Of a stretch of DNA of 50,425 nt, positions 17,266-26,251 are shown piece after piece (within the stretch, counting starts at the first letter, position 1; each line of letters begins with the position of its first letter). Source of the DNA: Anaerolineales bacterium. GTDB lineage: Bacteria > Chloroflexota > Anaerolineae > Anaerolineales > UBA6663. The stretch is from contig JADZEK010000027.1 in assembly GCA_020850595.1 (NCBI GenBank), positions 1 to 50,425 of the forward strand, written 5' to 3'. The position numbers were made by a program, and so were the translations under genes. The notes under the pieces are model-generated. The model made no database searches and was not told the DNA's origin. It saw only the letters and a list, made by a program, of their open reading frames with translations.

Positions 17266-18942
17266 CTAGGGGGCCAGCGAGCTGAAATAATCGCGGATAA
17301 CGTCTTCCAGGTCGAGCGGGTAGCTGCCGTTGTCTATGGCTTCGTAGGCCGAGTCGGTATAGCCGTCGTAGACCTGGTCGTAGGGCACGGTCACATCACC
17401 GTCTTCGGTCGGGTCGGTGGGGCCTTCGCCCACCACGTCGCCGCTGCCGTCCCCGCCGCCGCCGTCCACCGTCACGTCTTGGCCGTCGTCGCCGCCGATG
17501 TGCGTCGGTGAGTAGATCTCTTCATATGGGCGTTCGCCGCCGTCGCCCGCGCCGTTGTTCTGGTCAATCGGGTCGGTGCCGGCGTCGCCGCCCTGCCCCT
17601 GGCCGTTGCCTTCGCCCTGCCCCGAACCGCTCCCGCCATTGCCTTGCCCGTTGCCGTTCCCCTGACCCTGCCCGTTCCCTTGCCCGTTGCCGTCCCCCTG
17701 GCCCTGACCGTTACCCTGACCTTCACCTTGCCCTTGCCCCTGGCCTTCACCTTGCCCATCACCTTGACCCTGGCCCTGCCCTGTGCCGTTGCCGGCCTGC
17801 GCGACCGCATCTTGCGCCTCGGCCACCTGCGCCGCCGCGTCCGCCGCGGCGTCGACCGCCTGGGCCGCGTCGCCGGCATCAGCCACGGCCTGCGCGGCGG
17901 CGTCGAGGGCGGCCTCGGCGGCGGCGATGTCGCCGGCCCGAATGGCATCGGCGGCGGCCTGCAACTGCGCGGCCACGGCCGGGTTGCTGCCCGCCAGTTG
18001 CGCGGCCGCGTTCTCCAACTGGCTCGCCAGCGCCGCCAACTCTTCGGCGCTCAACTGCGAGAGGTCAATGTCACTCAGCTCTTGCGCGGCCTGGTCCAGG
18101 TTGCCCGCGGCCAGCGCATCGGCCACCGGCTGAGTGGTCGGGTTGCCGTCCAGCGCCTGGGCCGCGTCGGTCAGCGCGTCGGCCGCCGCCTGCGCATCGG
18201 CGTTGGCTTGCTGCTCCAGCTTGTTCTGCGCCTCGGTCAAGATTTCCAGCGCCTGCTCCTGGGTCAGGCCGTCTTCCTGAAGCTGCGCCAGGGCGTCATC
18301 CAGCGGCTGAATCAGCTCTTCCTTCTGTTCGTCGGTCAGGTCGGGGTTGTTCTGAATTTCCTCGCGCAGCGCTTCCAGCGCCTGAATCTGCTGCTCGATG
18401 GCCGCCTGCACGGCCAACTGCTGCGCCAGGATAGCCTGCTGCGGGTTGGGTAACGCGATGGCGGCCACGAGCGAGCCGCACAGCGCCAGCGCCGCCAGCC
18501 CCTCGCGCGGGATGAGCGCCAGCGGCAAGCGGCGGCGCGGCTCGGCGCGGCGCGCAGCGGCGGCGGCATCGGCCCACTGGTCGGCCTGCAGCCAGGCGGG
18601 CGCGGCGTCGGGCGTCACGGCAAGCTCCAGCGCGGTGGAGGTGCGCTCAGCCAGCCCAAACAGTCGATCGAAGCGGCGGGCCACGGCCAGGCGCGGGCGC
18701 GGCCAAAAATACGCCAGCGCGGCGGCCAGGCCCAGCCCGGCCAACCCCGCGCCAACGGCAATGCCCGTCAGCGCGCTTACGGTGAACAGCGGGCGCAGGC
18801 GCGCCAACAGAGCCAGCGCCAGCCCGAGGGCCAGCCCGGCCAGCAGGCCGCGCACGGCCCACACCAGCGCGTCGCGCAGGCGCAGGCGCAGCGTCCAGCG
18901 ATCCAGATGGCGCTCAATTTCGTGCAGGGCGGGGTCAGTCAT
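17266..18942 (-). CDS. Membrane coiled-coil protein with Gly/Gln-rich tract (DUF4175-like)
   Basis: A 558-residue protein. Two or three N-terminal helices (about 25-90 and 155-175) are followed by a long acidic Ala/Gln/Glu coiled-coil region (about 185-380). A low-complexity Gly-Gln/Gly-Asn tract follows (about 384-450, repeats of GQG, GEG, GNG) and then an acidic Asp/Gly/Tyr-rich tail. This layout resembles the DUF4175-type proteins that sit in MoxR clusters. ATG 18942 is preferred since it begins the conserved ALHEIERHLDRW; a GTG at 18972 is possible. The gene precedes moxR by 23 bp. It may form a membrane scaffold for the ATPase and VWA partners. Confidence 0.72.
   Translation of the reverse strand: MTDPALHEIERHLDRWTLRLRLRDALVWAVRGLLAGLALGLALALLARLRPLFTVSALTGIAVGAGLAGLGLAAALAYFWPRPRLAVARRFDRLFGLAERTSTALELAVTPDAAPAWLQADQWADAAAAARRAEPRRRLPLALIPREGLAALALCGSLVAAIALPNPQQAILAQQLAVQAAIEQQIQALEALREEIQNNPDLTDEQKEELIQPLDDALAQLQEDGLTQEQALEILTEAQNKLEQQANADAQAAADALTDAAQALDGNPTTQPVADALAAGNLDQAAQELSDIDLSQLSAEELAALASQLENAAAQLAGSNPAVAAQLQAAADAIRAGDIAAAEAALDAAAQAVADAGDAAQAVDAAADAAAQVAEAQDAVAQAGNGTGQGQGQGDGQGEGQGQGQGEGQGNGQGQGDGNGQGNGQGQGNGNGQGNGGSGSGQGEGNGQGQGGDAGTDPIDQNNGAGDGGERPYEEIYSPTHIGGDDGQDVTVDGGGGDGSGDVVGEGPTDPTEDGDVTVPYDQVYDGYTDSAYEAIDNGSYPLDLEDVIRDYFSSLAP
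17590..17790. repeat. Low-complexity Gly-Gln-coding tract
   Basis: On the minus strand a run of near-repeats of the hexamer GGNCAG or GGNNAC type encodes GQG, GEG, GDG and GNG units. Codons at glycine positions vary, so selection for the protein pattern is more likely than recent slippage. Confidence 0.75.
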
Positions 18943-19064
18943 CGCGGTCACCGTTGCGCTCAAGCTTATCACCTATTTAACGCGGCCCGGGAGGCGGGTG
19001 TTCCGTGAGCCGGCGGGCCGCCCGACGCCCAAAATCCGCCGCCGGCGCGCCCCGCACCGGGGTT

Positions 19065-20042
19065 TTAGCGCTCGGCCCGGCCGACGGCCAGGATGCTCGC
19101 CAGCGTCAGCACCACGCCGGTCACCAGGCAGAAGAGCATGAAGGGCAGCCAGGGCGAGACCAGCGGCAGCGAAAAACCATTGTTGAGGGGGATGGTGAAG
19201 TAGAAGGCCGACTGCTCCGAAACCAGGATGATCTCGGTGGCAATGGCGGTGGCAATGGGGTTGATGGCGATCAGCAGACCCAGCGCGTAAATCAGCACCG
19301 CCTCCAGCACCGGCCCGGGCGAGGTGTTAAGGAAGAAGAGGTTGGTCAGCGGCAGCACTGCGATCAAGATCAGCGGCAGCCCCAGGGTGGCCATCAGGGC
19401 GAAGGCATAGGTGAGCACGGTCGAGCCGAGCGTGCGCCGCATGAGCGAGGAGAAGAACACGCCCGACGCGCCGAACAGCCAGGCGGTGGTCACCAGCAGG
19501 CCGGTAGCGATGAGCACTTCCTCTGGGGCCACGCCGCCTAGCAAGAACGCCAGGCTTTGCAGCGGGAAGGCCGCGACCAGCAGCAGGAAGATGTACGACA
19601 GCGCCGAGGCCAGCTTGCCCAATACCAGCGCGCGGGCGGTGAGCAGCGTGGTTTGCAGCAAGTCAAAGGTCTGCCGCTCGCGCTCGCCGCTGATGGCCCC
19701 GGCCGTGAAGGCCGGCGCGATGAAACACACCAGCAGCAGCTCGATGCCCACCACCGCGCCGAACACGAACTTGCCCACCATCTGGCTGCTGGTGCCGTTG
19801 TAGGCGCTGTTGGTCGAAACGACGTAGACCGTGTACAGCAGCGTCACGAACAGGCTCATCAGCAGCAGATAAACCGTCAGCACCACGAAGGCTCGCGGCC
19901 CGCGCATGCGCCCGCGCAGCTCCTTGAGCACCACCGGGTTGGCGGTGAGCCAGGCGCGCAGACGACGCGGCAAACCGCGGCGCGGCGCGGCCGGGGTCGG
20001 AGCAGGTGCGGCGGCAGGAGCAGCGGCGTCCGTCGTTGTCAT
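19065..20042 (-). CDS. ABC-2 type transporter permease (GldF-like)
   Basis: A 325-residue membrane protein with an Ala/Pro-rich cytoplasmic N-terminus (1-20), the amphipathic NPVVLKELRGRMRGPRAF segment typical of ABC-2 permeases, and about six helices. GAISGERERQTFDLLQTTLLTARALVLGKLAS is the conserved cytoplasmic loop of GldF/NatB-like permeases. The ATPase gene ends 10 bp upstream. No clear ribosome binding site precedes ATG 20042, so coupling to the upstream gene is likely. It is part of the envelope cluster with the MoxR genes. Confidence 0.9.
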   Translation of the reverse strand: MTTTDAAAPAAAPAPTPAAPRRGLPRRLRAWLTANPVVLKELRGRMRGPRAFVVLTVYLLLMSLFVTLLYTVYVVSTNSAYNGTSSQMVGKFVFGAVVGIELLLVCFIAPAFTAGAISGERERQTFDLLQTTLLTARALVLGKLASALSYIFLLLVAAFPLQSLAFLLGGVAPEEVLIATGLLVTTAWLFGASGVFFSSLMRRTLGSTVLTYAFALMATLGLPLILIAVLPLTNLFFLNTSPGPVLEAVLIYALGLLIAINPIATAIATEIILVSEQSAFYFTIPLNNGFSLPLVSPWLPFMLFCLVTGVVLTLASILAVGRAER

Positions 20043-20051
20043 GGCGGCTTT

Positions 20052-21053
20052 CTACGAGACAATTCCCTTAGTAGCCTGCATGAACACATCTTCCAGGTCG
20101 TACACGCTTTCGGTGAAGCGCATCACCGGCAGCCCGCGCCCCACCAGTTCGCGCAGCAGCGCGCTAACGGCCTCGTCGCCACCGGTGAAATCCACTTCCA
20201 CGGTTTGCGCCCCGGGCAGGTTGGCCTCCGGCGGCGCCGCGCCTTCGGCCGTCGGCGCCGCGCCGGCCGGCGCGGCGGCGATGCGCACCGCCAGCACGCC
20301 GTCCCGACCGGCCAACGCGGCCTGGGCTTCTTCGGCGCGGCCCAGCAGCGTGATGTGCAGGCGGCGGTGCGGGCGCAGGCGGCGCTGCATCTCTTCCAGG
20401 CTGCCTTGCGCCACCAGCTTGCCCGCTTCCACAATGCCCACCTGCGTGCAGATTTCGGCCACATCGGCCAGGATGTGCGTCGAGAAGAAGATGGTCTTGC
20501 CCATCCGGCTCAGTTCCAACAGCAGCTCGCGGATTTCAATGCGGGCGCGCGGGTCCAGGCCCGAGGCCGGCTCGTCCAAGATCAGAATCTGCGGGTCGTG
20601 CGCCAGCGTGCGCGCCAGGCACAGGCGCTGCTTCATGCCGCGCGAGAGCGTGTCCACCATGTCGTCGCGGCGGTGGCTCAGGTCCACCAGCGCCAGCAGG
20701 TCGTTGATCAGCCCGATGCGCGTGACCTCGGGGATTTCGTAGCAGGCCGCGAAGAAGTCCAGGTATTCCCAGACTTTCATGTCGTCGTAGACGCCGAAGA
20801 AGTCGGGCATATAGCCGATGGCCCGGCGCACGCCGCGCGGGTCACGCGTAGCGGAGTGGCCCGCCACCCACGCCTCGCCGGAGGTCGGCTGGAGCAGCGT
20901 GGTGATCATGCGCATGGTGGTGGTTTTGCCCGCCCCGTTGGGGCCGACAAAGCCGTAAATGGCGCCTTGCTCCACGCTCAGCGACAGGTCGTTCACGGCG
21001 ATCAGGCTGCCATAGCGCTTGGTCAGGTTCTTGGTCTCAATGATGGCCGGCAT
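20052..21053 (-). CDS. ABC transporter ATP-binding protein (GldA/NatA-like)
   Basis: A 333-residue ATPase that drives the adjacent ABC-2 permease. Walker A is GPNGAGKTT, the Q-loop is in IGYMPDFFGVYDDMKVWEYL, the signature is LSRGMKQRL, Walker B is ILILDEPASGLDP and the H-loop is FFSTHILADVAEI. The C-terminal extension (about 225-333) carries the EDVF motif common in this class, with an Ala/Pro-rich insert. It is flanked by its permease (10 bp) and the large membrane protein (12 bp), which suggests one operon. Confidence 0.93.
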   Translation of the reverse strand: MPAIIETKNLTKRYGSLIAVNDLSLSVEQGAIYGFVGPNGAGKTTTMRMITTLLQPTSGEAWVAGHSATRDPRGVRRAIGYMPDFFGVYDDMKVWEYLDFFAACYEIPEVTRIGLINDLLALVDLSHRRDDMVDTLSRGMKQRLCLARTLAHDPQILILDEPASGLDPRARIEIRELLLELSRMGKTIFFSTHILADVAEICTQVGIVEAGKLVAQGSLEEMQRRLRPHRRLHITLLGRAEEAQAALAGRDGVLAVRIAAAPAGAAPTAEGAAPPEANLPGAQTVEVDFTGGDEAVSALLRELVGRGLPVMRFTESVYDLEDVFMQATKGIVS

Positions 21054-21065
21054 GGCAGGTGGGCC

Positions 21066-23540
21066 TCAGGGCTGGCCGGTGAGGGTGAAGTCCAGGCGCT
21101 CCACACTCACCTGCATCTGGTTATTGTTGGCAATGCGCGCCTGAATCTCGCCGCTCGGGCCGACGAAGCGCGCCGGCGAGGGCAGGCGCGTGTCGCCCCA
21201 TTGCAGGTTGGGCAGCGGCACCCATACATTCTCGCTGAAGTCCCAGATCCAGACCTCCACCGTGGCCGCGCCAGACAGCCCGTAGCTGGTCAGGTGCAGC
21301 GTCACGGCGTCTATCTGGCTCAGGGCCACCGCCGGCGTGGGCACAAAGCGCAGTTCGGCCACATTGCCCTGATACAGGTACAGATCATAGGGCGTGGACG
21401 TGCTCGACGGCGAGGGGTTCAACGCCAGCCATTGCATCAGCCCCGGCGGGATGACGACCTGGCCACCGCCGACTTCCAGCCGCGGGGGCAACGCCACCAG
21501 GTAGAGACTGCGGTCCAGCGTTTCAAACTCTCGTCCCACCACCGTCACCGGCAGCGGCGATTCTGAAGTCCAGCCGGCCAGGTACACACCGCTGCCGCGC
21601 ACACTGCCGGCGTAGGAGTCAATCAGCGCCGAAAGCAGCGAGTAGCGCCGAAACTGCTCGCGGTCATTGTAGTAGTAGCTGGTGCCCAGGATGTCGTCAA
21701 TGGTGCTGTCATAGTTGCTGGGCGGGTAGTAAAGACCCGCGCCCAGCGGCGGCTGGCTGCCCAGCGCCGGCAGCACTTCGTTGGCAGGCGCGGCCGAGGC
21801 GCGGGTATCGTACAGCGGCAGTGACACTTGCACCGACGCGCCGGGCGCCAACTCGCCAAGGCGCTGCACGCTGCCCGGGCCGAGGACGACCGCGTCTATC
21901 AGCGTCAGGCCGCTAGTGTTGGTCACGGTGCCGTTGAGCGTCGGGGTCGGCTGGCTCAAGTCTAGCACCAGGTCACCGATAAAGCTGGGGGCGGACACCT
22001 GGCCCTGCACCACGAATGGCTCCACCGCGCCCACCTCCAGCCGGATGTTGCGGATGAAGGTCTGGTCGGCCTCTTCGACGGTGAAACTGCCGCCCGGGCC
22101 ACCGAAAGCATCCACCGGTATGGGGCGCGCCAGGAACCCCGGGGCGAAGCTCAGGTCGTACTGCGCGCGCCGAGGCGAGAACAGCCCGACCACGCCGTCC
22201 ACGCGGGCGAACTGGCTGTCGGGCCACACCTGCACCACCGACAGCCGGTGCAGGCTGGCCTGCCCGCCGCGCAACTGGTAACCGGCCAGGTAGGCGCCCA
22301 GGCTGAACACAGCGACCAGCGCGGGGATGGTCACCCAGGCCAGTTCGCGCCGCTTGAGCCGCCGCAGCACCAGGTAGTTGATCGGTCCGACGGCGATCAG
22401 GTAGAAGCCCAGGAAGCCGCAAATCTGAAAGACGGAGGGGAAGTCAAGCCCCGGCAGCGCATTGATGGCGTCACGCGCCGAATACCAGTTGCGCAGGCCG
22501 CCGGCCCAACTGGGGCGCTGGCCGGTGCCGGTCAGCAGGTTGCGGAACAGCCCCTCGCCGCCGGCCCAGTTGCGCAGCGGGTCAAAGGCCGGGTCAAGCG
22601 CCAGGTACATCACCTGTCCGTACCCCAACCGGCGCGTGACGATCAGCGGCGTATCGCCCTCGGCCGCCAGCACCACCGCGTCGGGCGCGAGGGCGCCGGT
22701 GGCCACGATGGCCGGCCCCTGCGGTGCGTCGGCTGAGGCAAAGCTCGCCAGCGCCGGCGCGCCCGCCAGTGTCAGCGTGCCGCTCGGCTTCAGCGGCAGC
22801 AAATCGGCCAGGCCCGCGGCGGTCTTCTGCCAGGTTGGCCCGCCCGCCACGATCAGCCGCCCCCCGGCCGACACCCAGCCGGCCAGGGCCGCGCGTTGGT
22901 CGGACGTCAGCGCGCCGGTATCCACATCCGAAAGCACCAGCACGTCCAGCCCATGCCAGGCATAGCCTATCGGCGGCAGGTCTTCCAGTTCCAGCCGGGC
23001 CACATAGGCCTGCCCGCTCAGCGGGTCCACCTCGCCGAGCACAGCCTCGTAGGCTGAGGGCGCTCCGGCCATCAGGCCGTACACCAGGTCGCCGCCGTTG
23101 GTCTGCGCCAGGCGGGTGGTGGCCGTGGCAATTTCTTTGTTCTGGTTGTTGAGCAGGCTGACCTTCAGCGTGCTAAGGTAGCCCTCGGCGGGCACATAGA
23201 GGTAAATCTCGCGCCGGGACTGCGTGGGCAGCTCCACGGCGCGCGTTACCACCAGTTCGGTGTTGTTGAAGCGCGGCGTCACGATCTGCAGCGTGCCGCT
23301 CAGGTCGGGGCCGTCGTTCGCCACCGTCACCCGCAATGGCAGCCAGCGCTGGTCTTTGTAGTATCCGTCAAATCCGGCACGGGCGGTGAGCGTGATGGGA
23401 TTGGCCTGCGCGGAGGGCGCGGCCTGCGCCCGCCCGGCGGACAGCGGCCCGGCCAGCAGCAGCGCTGCCACCAGCAGCGGCCCCCAACGCCGCAGCCCAG
23501 CGCGCGCGCGGGGCAACCTTGTCGCCAGCGCAGTCAACAT
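21066..23540 (-). CDS. Large exported membrane protein linked to ABC transporter (GldG-like role)
   Basis: The 824-residue product begins with a signal peptide (basic ATRLPRARAGLRRW then WGPLLVAALLLAGPLSAGRAQA). The first half is extracytoplasmic: an Ig-like beta domain, then an amidotransferase-like fold (LDVLVLSDVDTGALTSDQRAALAGWVSAGGRLIVAGG). Two helices follow around residues 385-440 (VFQICGFLGFYLIAVGPINYLVL, VTIPALVAVFSLGAYLAGY), then a second beta-rich outer domain. AGGTAGG 4 nt before ATG 23540 decides the start. Gene order with an ABC ATPase and ABC-2 permease recalls GldG beside GldA/GldF, but sequence similarity is not clear to me. Confidence 0.7.
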   Translation of the reverse strand: MLTALATRLPRARAGLRRWGPLLVAALLLAGPLSAGRAQAAPSAQANPITLTARAGFDGYYKDQRWLPLRVTVANDGPDLSGTLQIVTPRFNNTELVVTRAVELPTQSRREIYLYVPAEGYLSTLKVSLLNNQNKEIATATTRLAQTNGGDLVYGLMAGAPSAYEAVLGEVDPLSGQAYVARLELEDLPPIGYAWHGLDVLVLSDVDTGALTSDQRAALAGWVSAGGRLIVAGGPTWQKTAAGLADLLPLKPSGTLTLAGAPALASFASADAPQGPAIVATGALAPDAVVLAAEGDTPLIVTRRLGYGQVMYLALDPAFDPLRNWAGGEGLFRNLLTGTGQRPSWAGGLRNWYSARDAINALPGLDFPSVFQICGFLGFYLIAVGPINYLVLRRLKRRELAWVTIPALVAVFSLGAYLAGYQLRGGQASLHRLSVVQVWPDSQFARVDGVVGLFSPRRAQYDLSFAPGFLARPIPVDAFGGPGGSFTVEEADQTFIRNIRLEVGAVEPFVVQGQVSAPSFIGDLVLDLSQPTPTLNGTVTNTSGLTLIDAVVLGPGSVQRLGELAPGASVQVSLPLYDTRASAAPANEVLPALGSQPPLGAGLYYPPSNYDSTIDDILGTSYYYNDREQFRRYSLLSALIDSYAGSVRGSGVYLAGWTSESPLPVTVVGREFETLDRSLYLVALPPRLEVGGGQVVIPPGLMQWLALNPSPSSTSTPYDLYLYQGNVAELRFVPTPAVALSQIDAVTLHLTSYGLSGAATVEVWIWDFSENVWVPLPNLQWGDTRLPSPARFVGPSGEIQARIANNNQMQVSVERLDFTLTGQP

Positions 23541-23746
23541 AAAACCTACCTGCTTCCCCATATGATCCGCAACAGCGCCGAATGCGTTGGGCAATTCTAG
23601 CGCGGCGGGCGGCCCCCAACCCAACTGCCAGGCGCCGCCCGCCACACGCCCGCCGGGCGGCTACCAGTCTGACGCCCGCCCCGCGCCGCAAGTTCCCCGC
23701 CCAGCGCAAGCTGGTCGGTTGTACCATGCCGCCCACCATCCGTCAA
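23541..23746. other. Intergenic region upstream of the ABC/MoxR cluster
   Basis: On the minus strand TAGAAT (23599-23594) could be a -10 box with a start site about 47 nt before the large membrane protein; the -35 is poor. A GCCGCCCG...CGGGCGGC hairpin (23634-23661) lies between the galactosidase stop and this box but has no T run. I see no gene. Confidence 0.35.
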
Positions 23747-26248
23747 TTATGGCCACTCTACGACGATCTGCGCCGCGTGGTTCACCTGGAACCGCAGGCG
23801 ATACACGCCCGGTCCCAGTTCTTCAGGGACCAGCGGCTGTTCATCCACTGTCACCGTCGCCGGCGGCGCGGGCAGTGCCAGCCGCCACTCGCCCTCGGCC
23901 ACCCGCCCCAGGCGCAGCGTGGCCGTCAGGCGGCCCGGCCCGGCCGCCCACTGCGTTACCTCCCCGCCCTGTGAGAAGTGGAAGGAGGAGGCTACGAGTT
24001 CTGGCTCGCCCGCCCGCACGGGCCGCACGGCCACCAGGTGCGCCCCGTGCGGCGGCAGCCGCGACAGGCGCAGCGCCTCGCCCGCGGGCAGGCGCTGGTA
24101 ATCGCCCTCCCAAAACTCGCTCACCCAATAGTCCTGCGCCGGGTCGAGCATCAGCGCGCGCAAATCCAGCGCGCTCTGGCGAGCGTCGCCGGTCCAGTTG
24201 AACAGCCCGGCGACTGTCCAGCCGGGCAGGTCGCCCACCCCGGCGCGGCGCAGCACGAACACTTCGGGCATCTGGTCGTCCAGCCAGCCCGGAGCGGCGG
24301 CGCTCTGCCCCAGCACCGGGAGCAGCGCGGTCACATAGCGCCGGCGTTCCGGTGGCAGCCGCTGCATATCGTCCGACACCAGGAACATCCCGCCCGACAG
24401 CCCGATCACCGTCGCCAGGCTGCGCACCTCTGCTTCGGTCAGGCGGGTCTCGGTGTCGCGCACGATCAGGCAGTCTGGGTCGTTCAGCCACCAGCGGCCG
24501 TGCAGCGGTGCGCGGTTGAGGGTATTGCGCAAGGCGTTGCGCACGCCCACAAAATCCATCTCGCGGTACAGCAGCGGCGCAAGGCGCGGGGTGAAGAGCT
24601 GCGGGTCCCAATCGGGGGCCACGTCGGTGCTCACCCGCATCCCGTCTACCAGGCCCACCGCCGAGCCGAGCGGGCAGCCGCAGCCCAGCAGGAACGTACC
24701 CTCGCCCGCCGCCTCGCGCAGATCGGTCAACGCCAGGCGCATGGCTTGCGCCCGCGTCAGCGTCGGGTCGTAGCGCTGGGCGGGCAGCGCGGCGGCGTAC
24801 AAGAAATCGAGTTTGAGGTAGGGGAAGCCCCACGCCTGCACCGCCGTGCTGATCAGCCGGCGCACGTGTTCGCGCACCGCCGGATGTGTGGGGTCCAGCC
24901 CGTAGCACCAACGGAACCAGTTGAACCCGGCGTTCGCGCGGCGGCCGTCGGACTGGCGCAGAAACCAATCGGGGTGGTCGCGCAGCAGCCGCGCATCTGA
25001 GCGCACCATATACGGCGCGAGCCACAGCCCCGGCGCGTGGCCCTGGGCGCGGATTTCGGCCGCCAGCCAGCGCAGCCCGTGGCCGAAGGTGGGTTTGGTC
25101 TCGAACCAATCACCCACCTGGGTCTGAAAGCCGTCGTCAATCTGAACGAAGTCCAGCGGCAAAGTCTCGCGCGCCGCCGCGATGGAGCGCAGGTTGGCCA
25201 GCACGTCGGCCTCGGTGACGCGGTCGAAGTAGTGGTACCACGAGCACCAGCCCACCGGAGTCTGCGCGGGCACACGCGCCTCGTTCTCGCGCGCCACCGC
25301 GTCGGCATATTCGTTCAGCGTGTCGCTGCCCGCCAGGTCGCACAACTGCATGTAGGCCCAGTCGGTGGTCCGCGCCGCGCCCGGCTCCAGGCACACCTGG
25401 TCGCACTGCGCCGTCAGCCGCAGCGAGGGCGCGGCCGGGTCCAGCAGCACTTCCACCGCCGAGAACTGCTCGCGCTGGCTGGTGAACCCGGCCACCACGC
25501 CCCGGCCCTGCGCGCGGTCGGCCAGCACGCCGAACATGTCGCTGCTGAAACGGCCTGCGCGCCGAAAACTCGGGGTCAACAAGTTCAACGCCTTAGGCTG
25601 GCCTAGCGGCCCAAAGATCGAGCCGGGCTGGTGATCGCGCGCGTGCAGCGCGCCGGCAAAGCTCCAGCTCTGGTAGCCGTTGCTGAAGAAGGCCAGGGCA
25701 TCCGCGTCGGCCGTGCCCTCGGCCCCCAGCCGCAGCACCCCGGCCGGGCCGCGTGGGTGCGGTTCTTCCAGCGTTTCGCGCTGAAAGAGCGTGCGCAGCC
25801 GGTAGAGCAGGCCCGACCGGCCCGTGCGCGGCTGAAAGCGCGGGCCAACGCGCAGCAGATCAATCACTTCCAGGTTTAGCGGCTCCGGCCCCGCGTTGTG
25901 GGCCACCGCCTGCCAGAGCAAGAACGGCCGCCGCTCGGGCAGCAGGAAGGTCAGCGTCAGGGCCAGCGGATCAGCGGCGTGGTCGGTAGCGGTGCGCGCC
26001 CGCACGCGCAGCCCAACGGCCGGGCCATGCGCCGTGGGCACGCCCGCCAACGGCTCGGCCTCGGCCTCTAGCAGCTCGCCGTCCCAATACACCCAGCGCC
26101 CCGGCTCGCCCGCCGCGCCGACGCGATAGATGGCACCCAGGCGGGCTTCCTCCAGCCGCGGCCAGGCCCCGCCCGCCGGAGCCAGATACCAGTAGCCGCT
26201 GGCCGGGTCAAAATGAAAGCGGAGGGCGGCGTTGGTCAGCGACAGCAT
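23747..26248 (-). CDS. GH36 alpha-galactosidase
   Basis: An 833-residue glycoside hydrolase that removes terminal alpha-galactose. The GH36 marks are VGWCSWYHYF (about 332-341), LDFVQIDDGFQ (365-375), the nucleophile Asp481 in YLKLDFLY and the acid/base Asp542 in MRVSTDVAPDW. An N-terminal beta-supersandwich domain (1-320, with FFSNGYQSWSFAG) and a C-terminal beta domain (about 700-833) flank the barrel. No signal peptide is seen, so it is probably cytoplasmic. It lies 3 bp downstream of the third LysM/M23-like gene, yet has no obvious metabolic link to it. No sugar transporter is adjacent. Confidence 0.9.
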   Translation of the reverse strand: MLSLTNAALRFHFDPASGYWYLAPAGGAWPRLEEARLGAIYRVGAAGEPGRWVYWDGELLEAEAEPLAGVPTAHGPAVGLRVRARTATDHAADPLALTLTFLLPERRPFLLWQAVAHNAGPEPLNLEVIDLLRVGPRFQPRTGRSGLLYRLRTLFQRETLEEPHPRGPAGVLRLGAEGTADADALAFFSNGYQSWSFAGALHARDHQPGSIFGPLGQPKALNLLTPSFRRAGRFSSDMFGVLADRAQGRGVVAGFTSQREQFSAVEVLLDPAAPSLRLTAQCDQVCLEPGAARTTDWAYMQLCDLAGSDTLNEYADAVARENEARVPAQTPVGWCSWYHYFDRVTEADVLANLRSIAAARETLPLDFVQIDDGFQTQVGDWFETKPTFGHGLRWLAAEIRAQGHAPGLWLAPYMVRSDARLLRDHPDWFLRQSDGRRANAGFNWFRWCYGLDPTHPAVREHVRRLISTAVQAWGFPYLKLDFLYAAALPAQRYDPTLTRAQAMRLALTDLREAAGEGTFLLGCGCPLGSAVGLVDGMRVSTDVAPDWDPQLFTPRLAPLLYREMDFVGVRNALRNTLNRAPLHGRWWLNDPDCLIVRDTETRLTEAEVRSLATVIGLSGGMFLVSDDMQRLPPERRRYVTALLPVLGQSAAAPGWLDDQMPEVFVLRRAGVGDLPGWTVAGLFNWTGDARQSALDLRALMLDPAQDYWVSEFWEGDYQRLPAGEALRLSRLPPHGAHLVAVRPVRAGEPELVASSFHFSQGGEVTQWAAGPGRLTATLRLGRVAEGEWRLALPAPPATVTVDEQPLVPEELGPGVYRLRFQVNHAAQIVVEWP

Positions 26249-26251
26249 GAA

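Noticed and set aside
17590..17790. CRISPR-like or satellite DNA
   Set aside because: It is a coding low-complexity tract with variable third positions, in frame within a real gene.
17644..18453. Plus-strand frame opposite the coiled-coil protein
   Set aside because: Its Leu/Pro/Val pattern is the mirror of the Gly-Gln tract and coiled coil. The minus-strand frame fits its operon with short spacing.
19023..19070. CCCCG-CAC-CGGGG-TTTT hairpin as a terminator
   Set aside because: The T run is on the plus strand only, where no gene ends; for the minus-strand operon it would not terminate.
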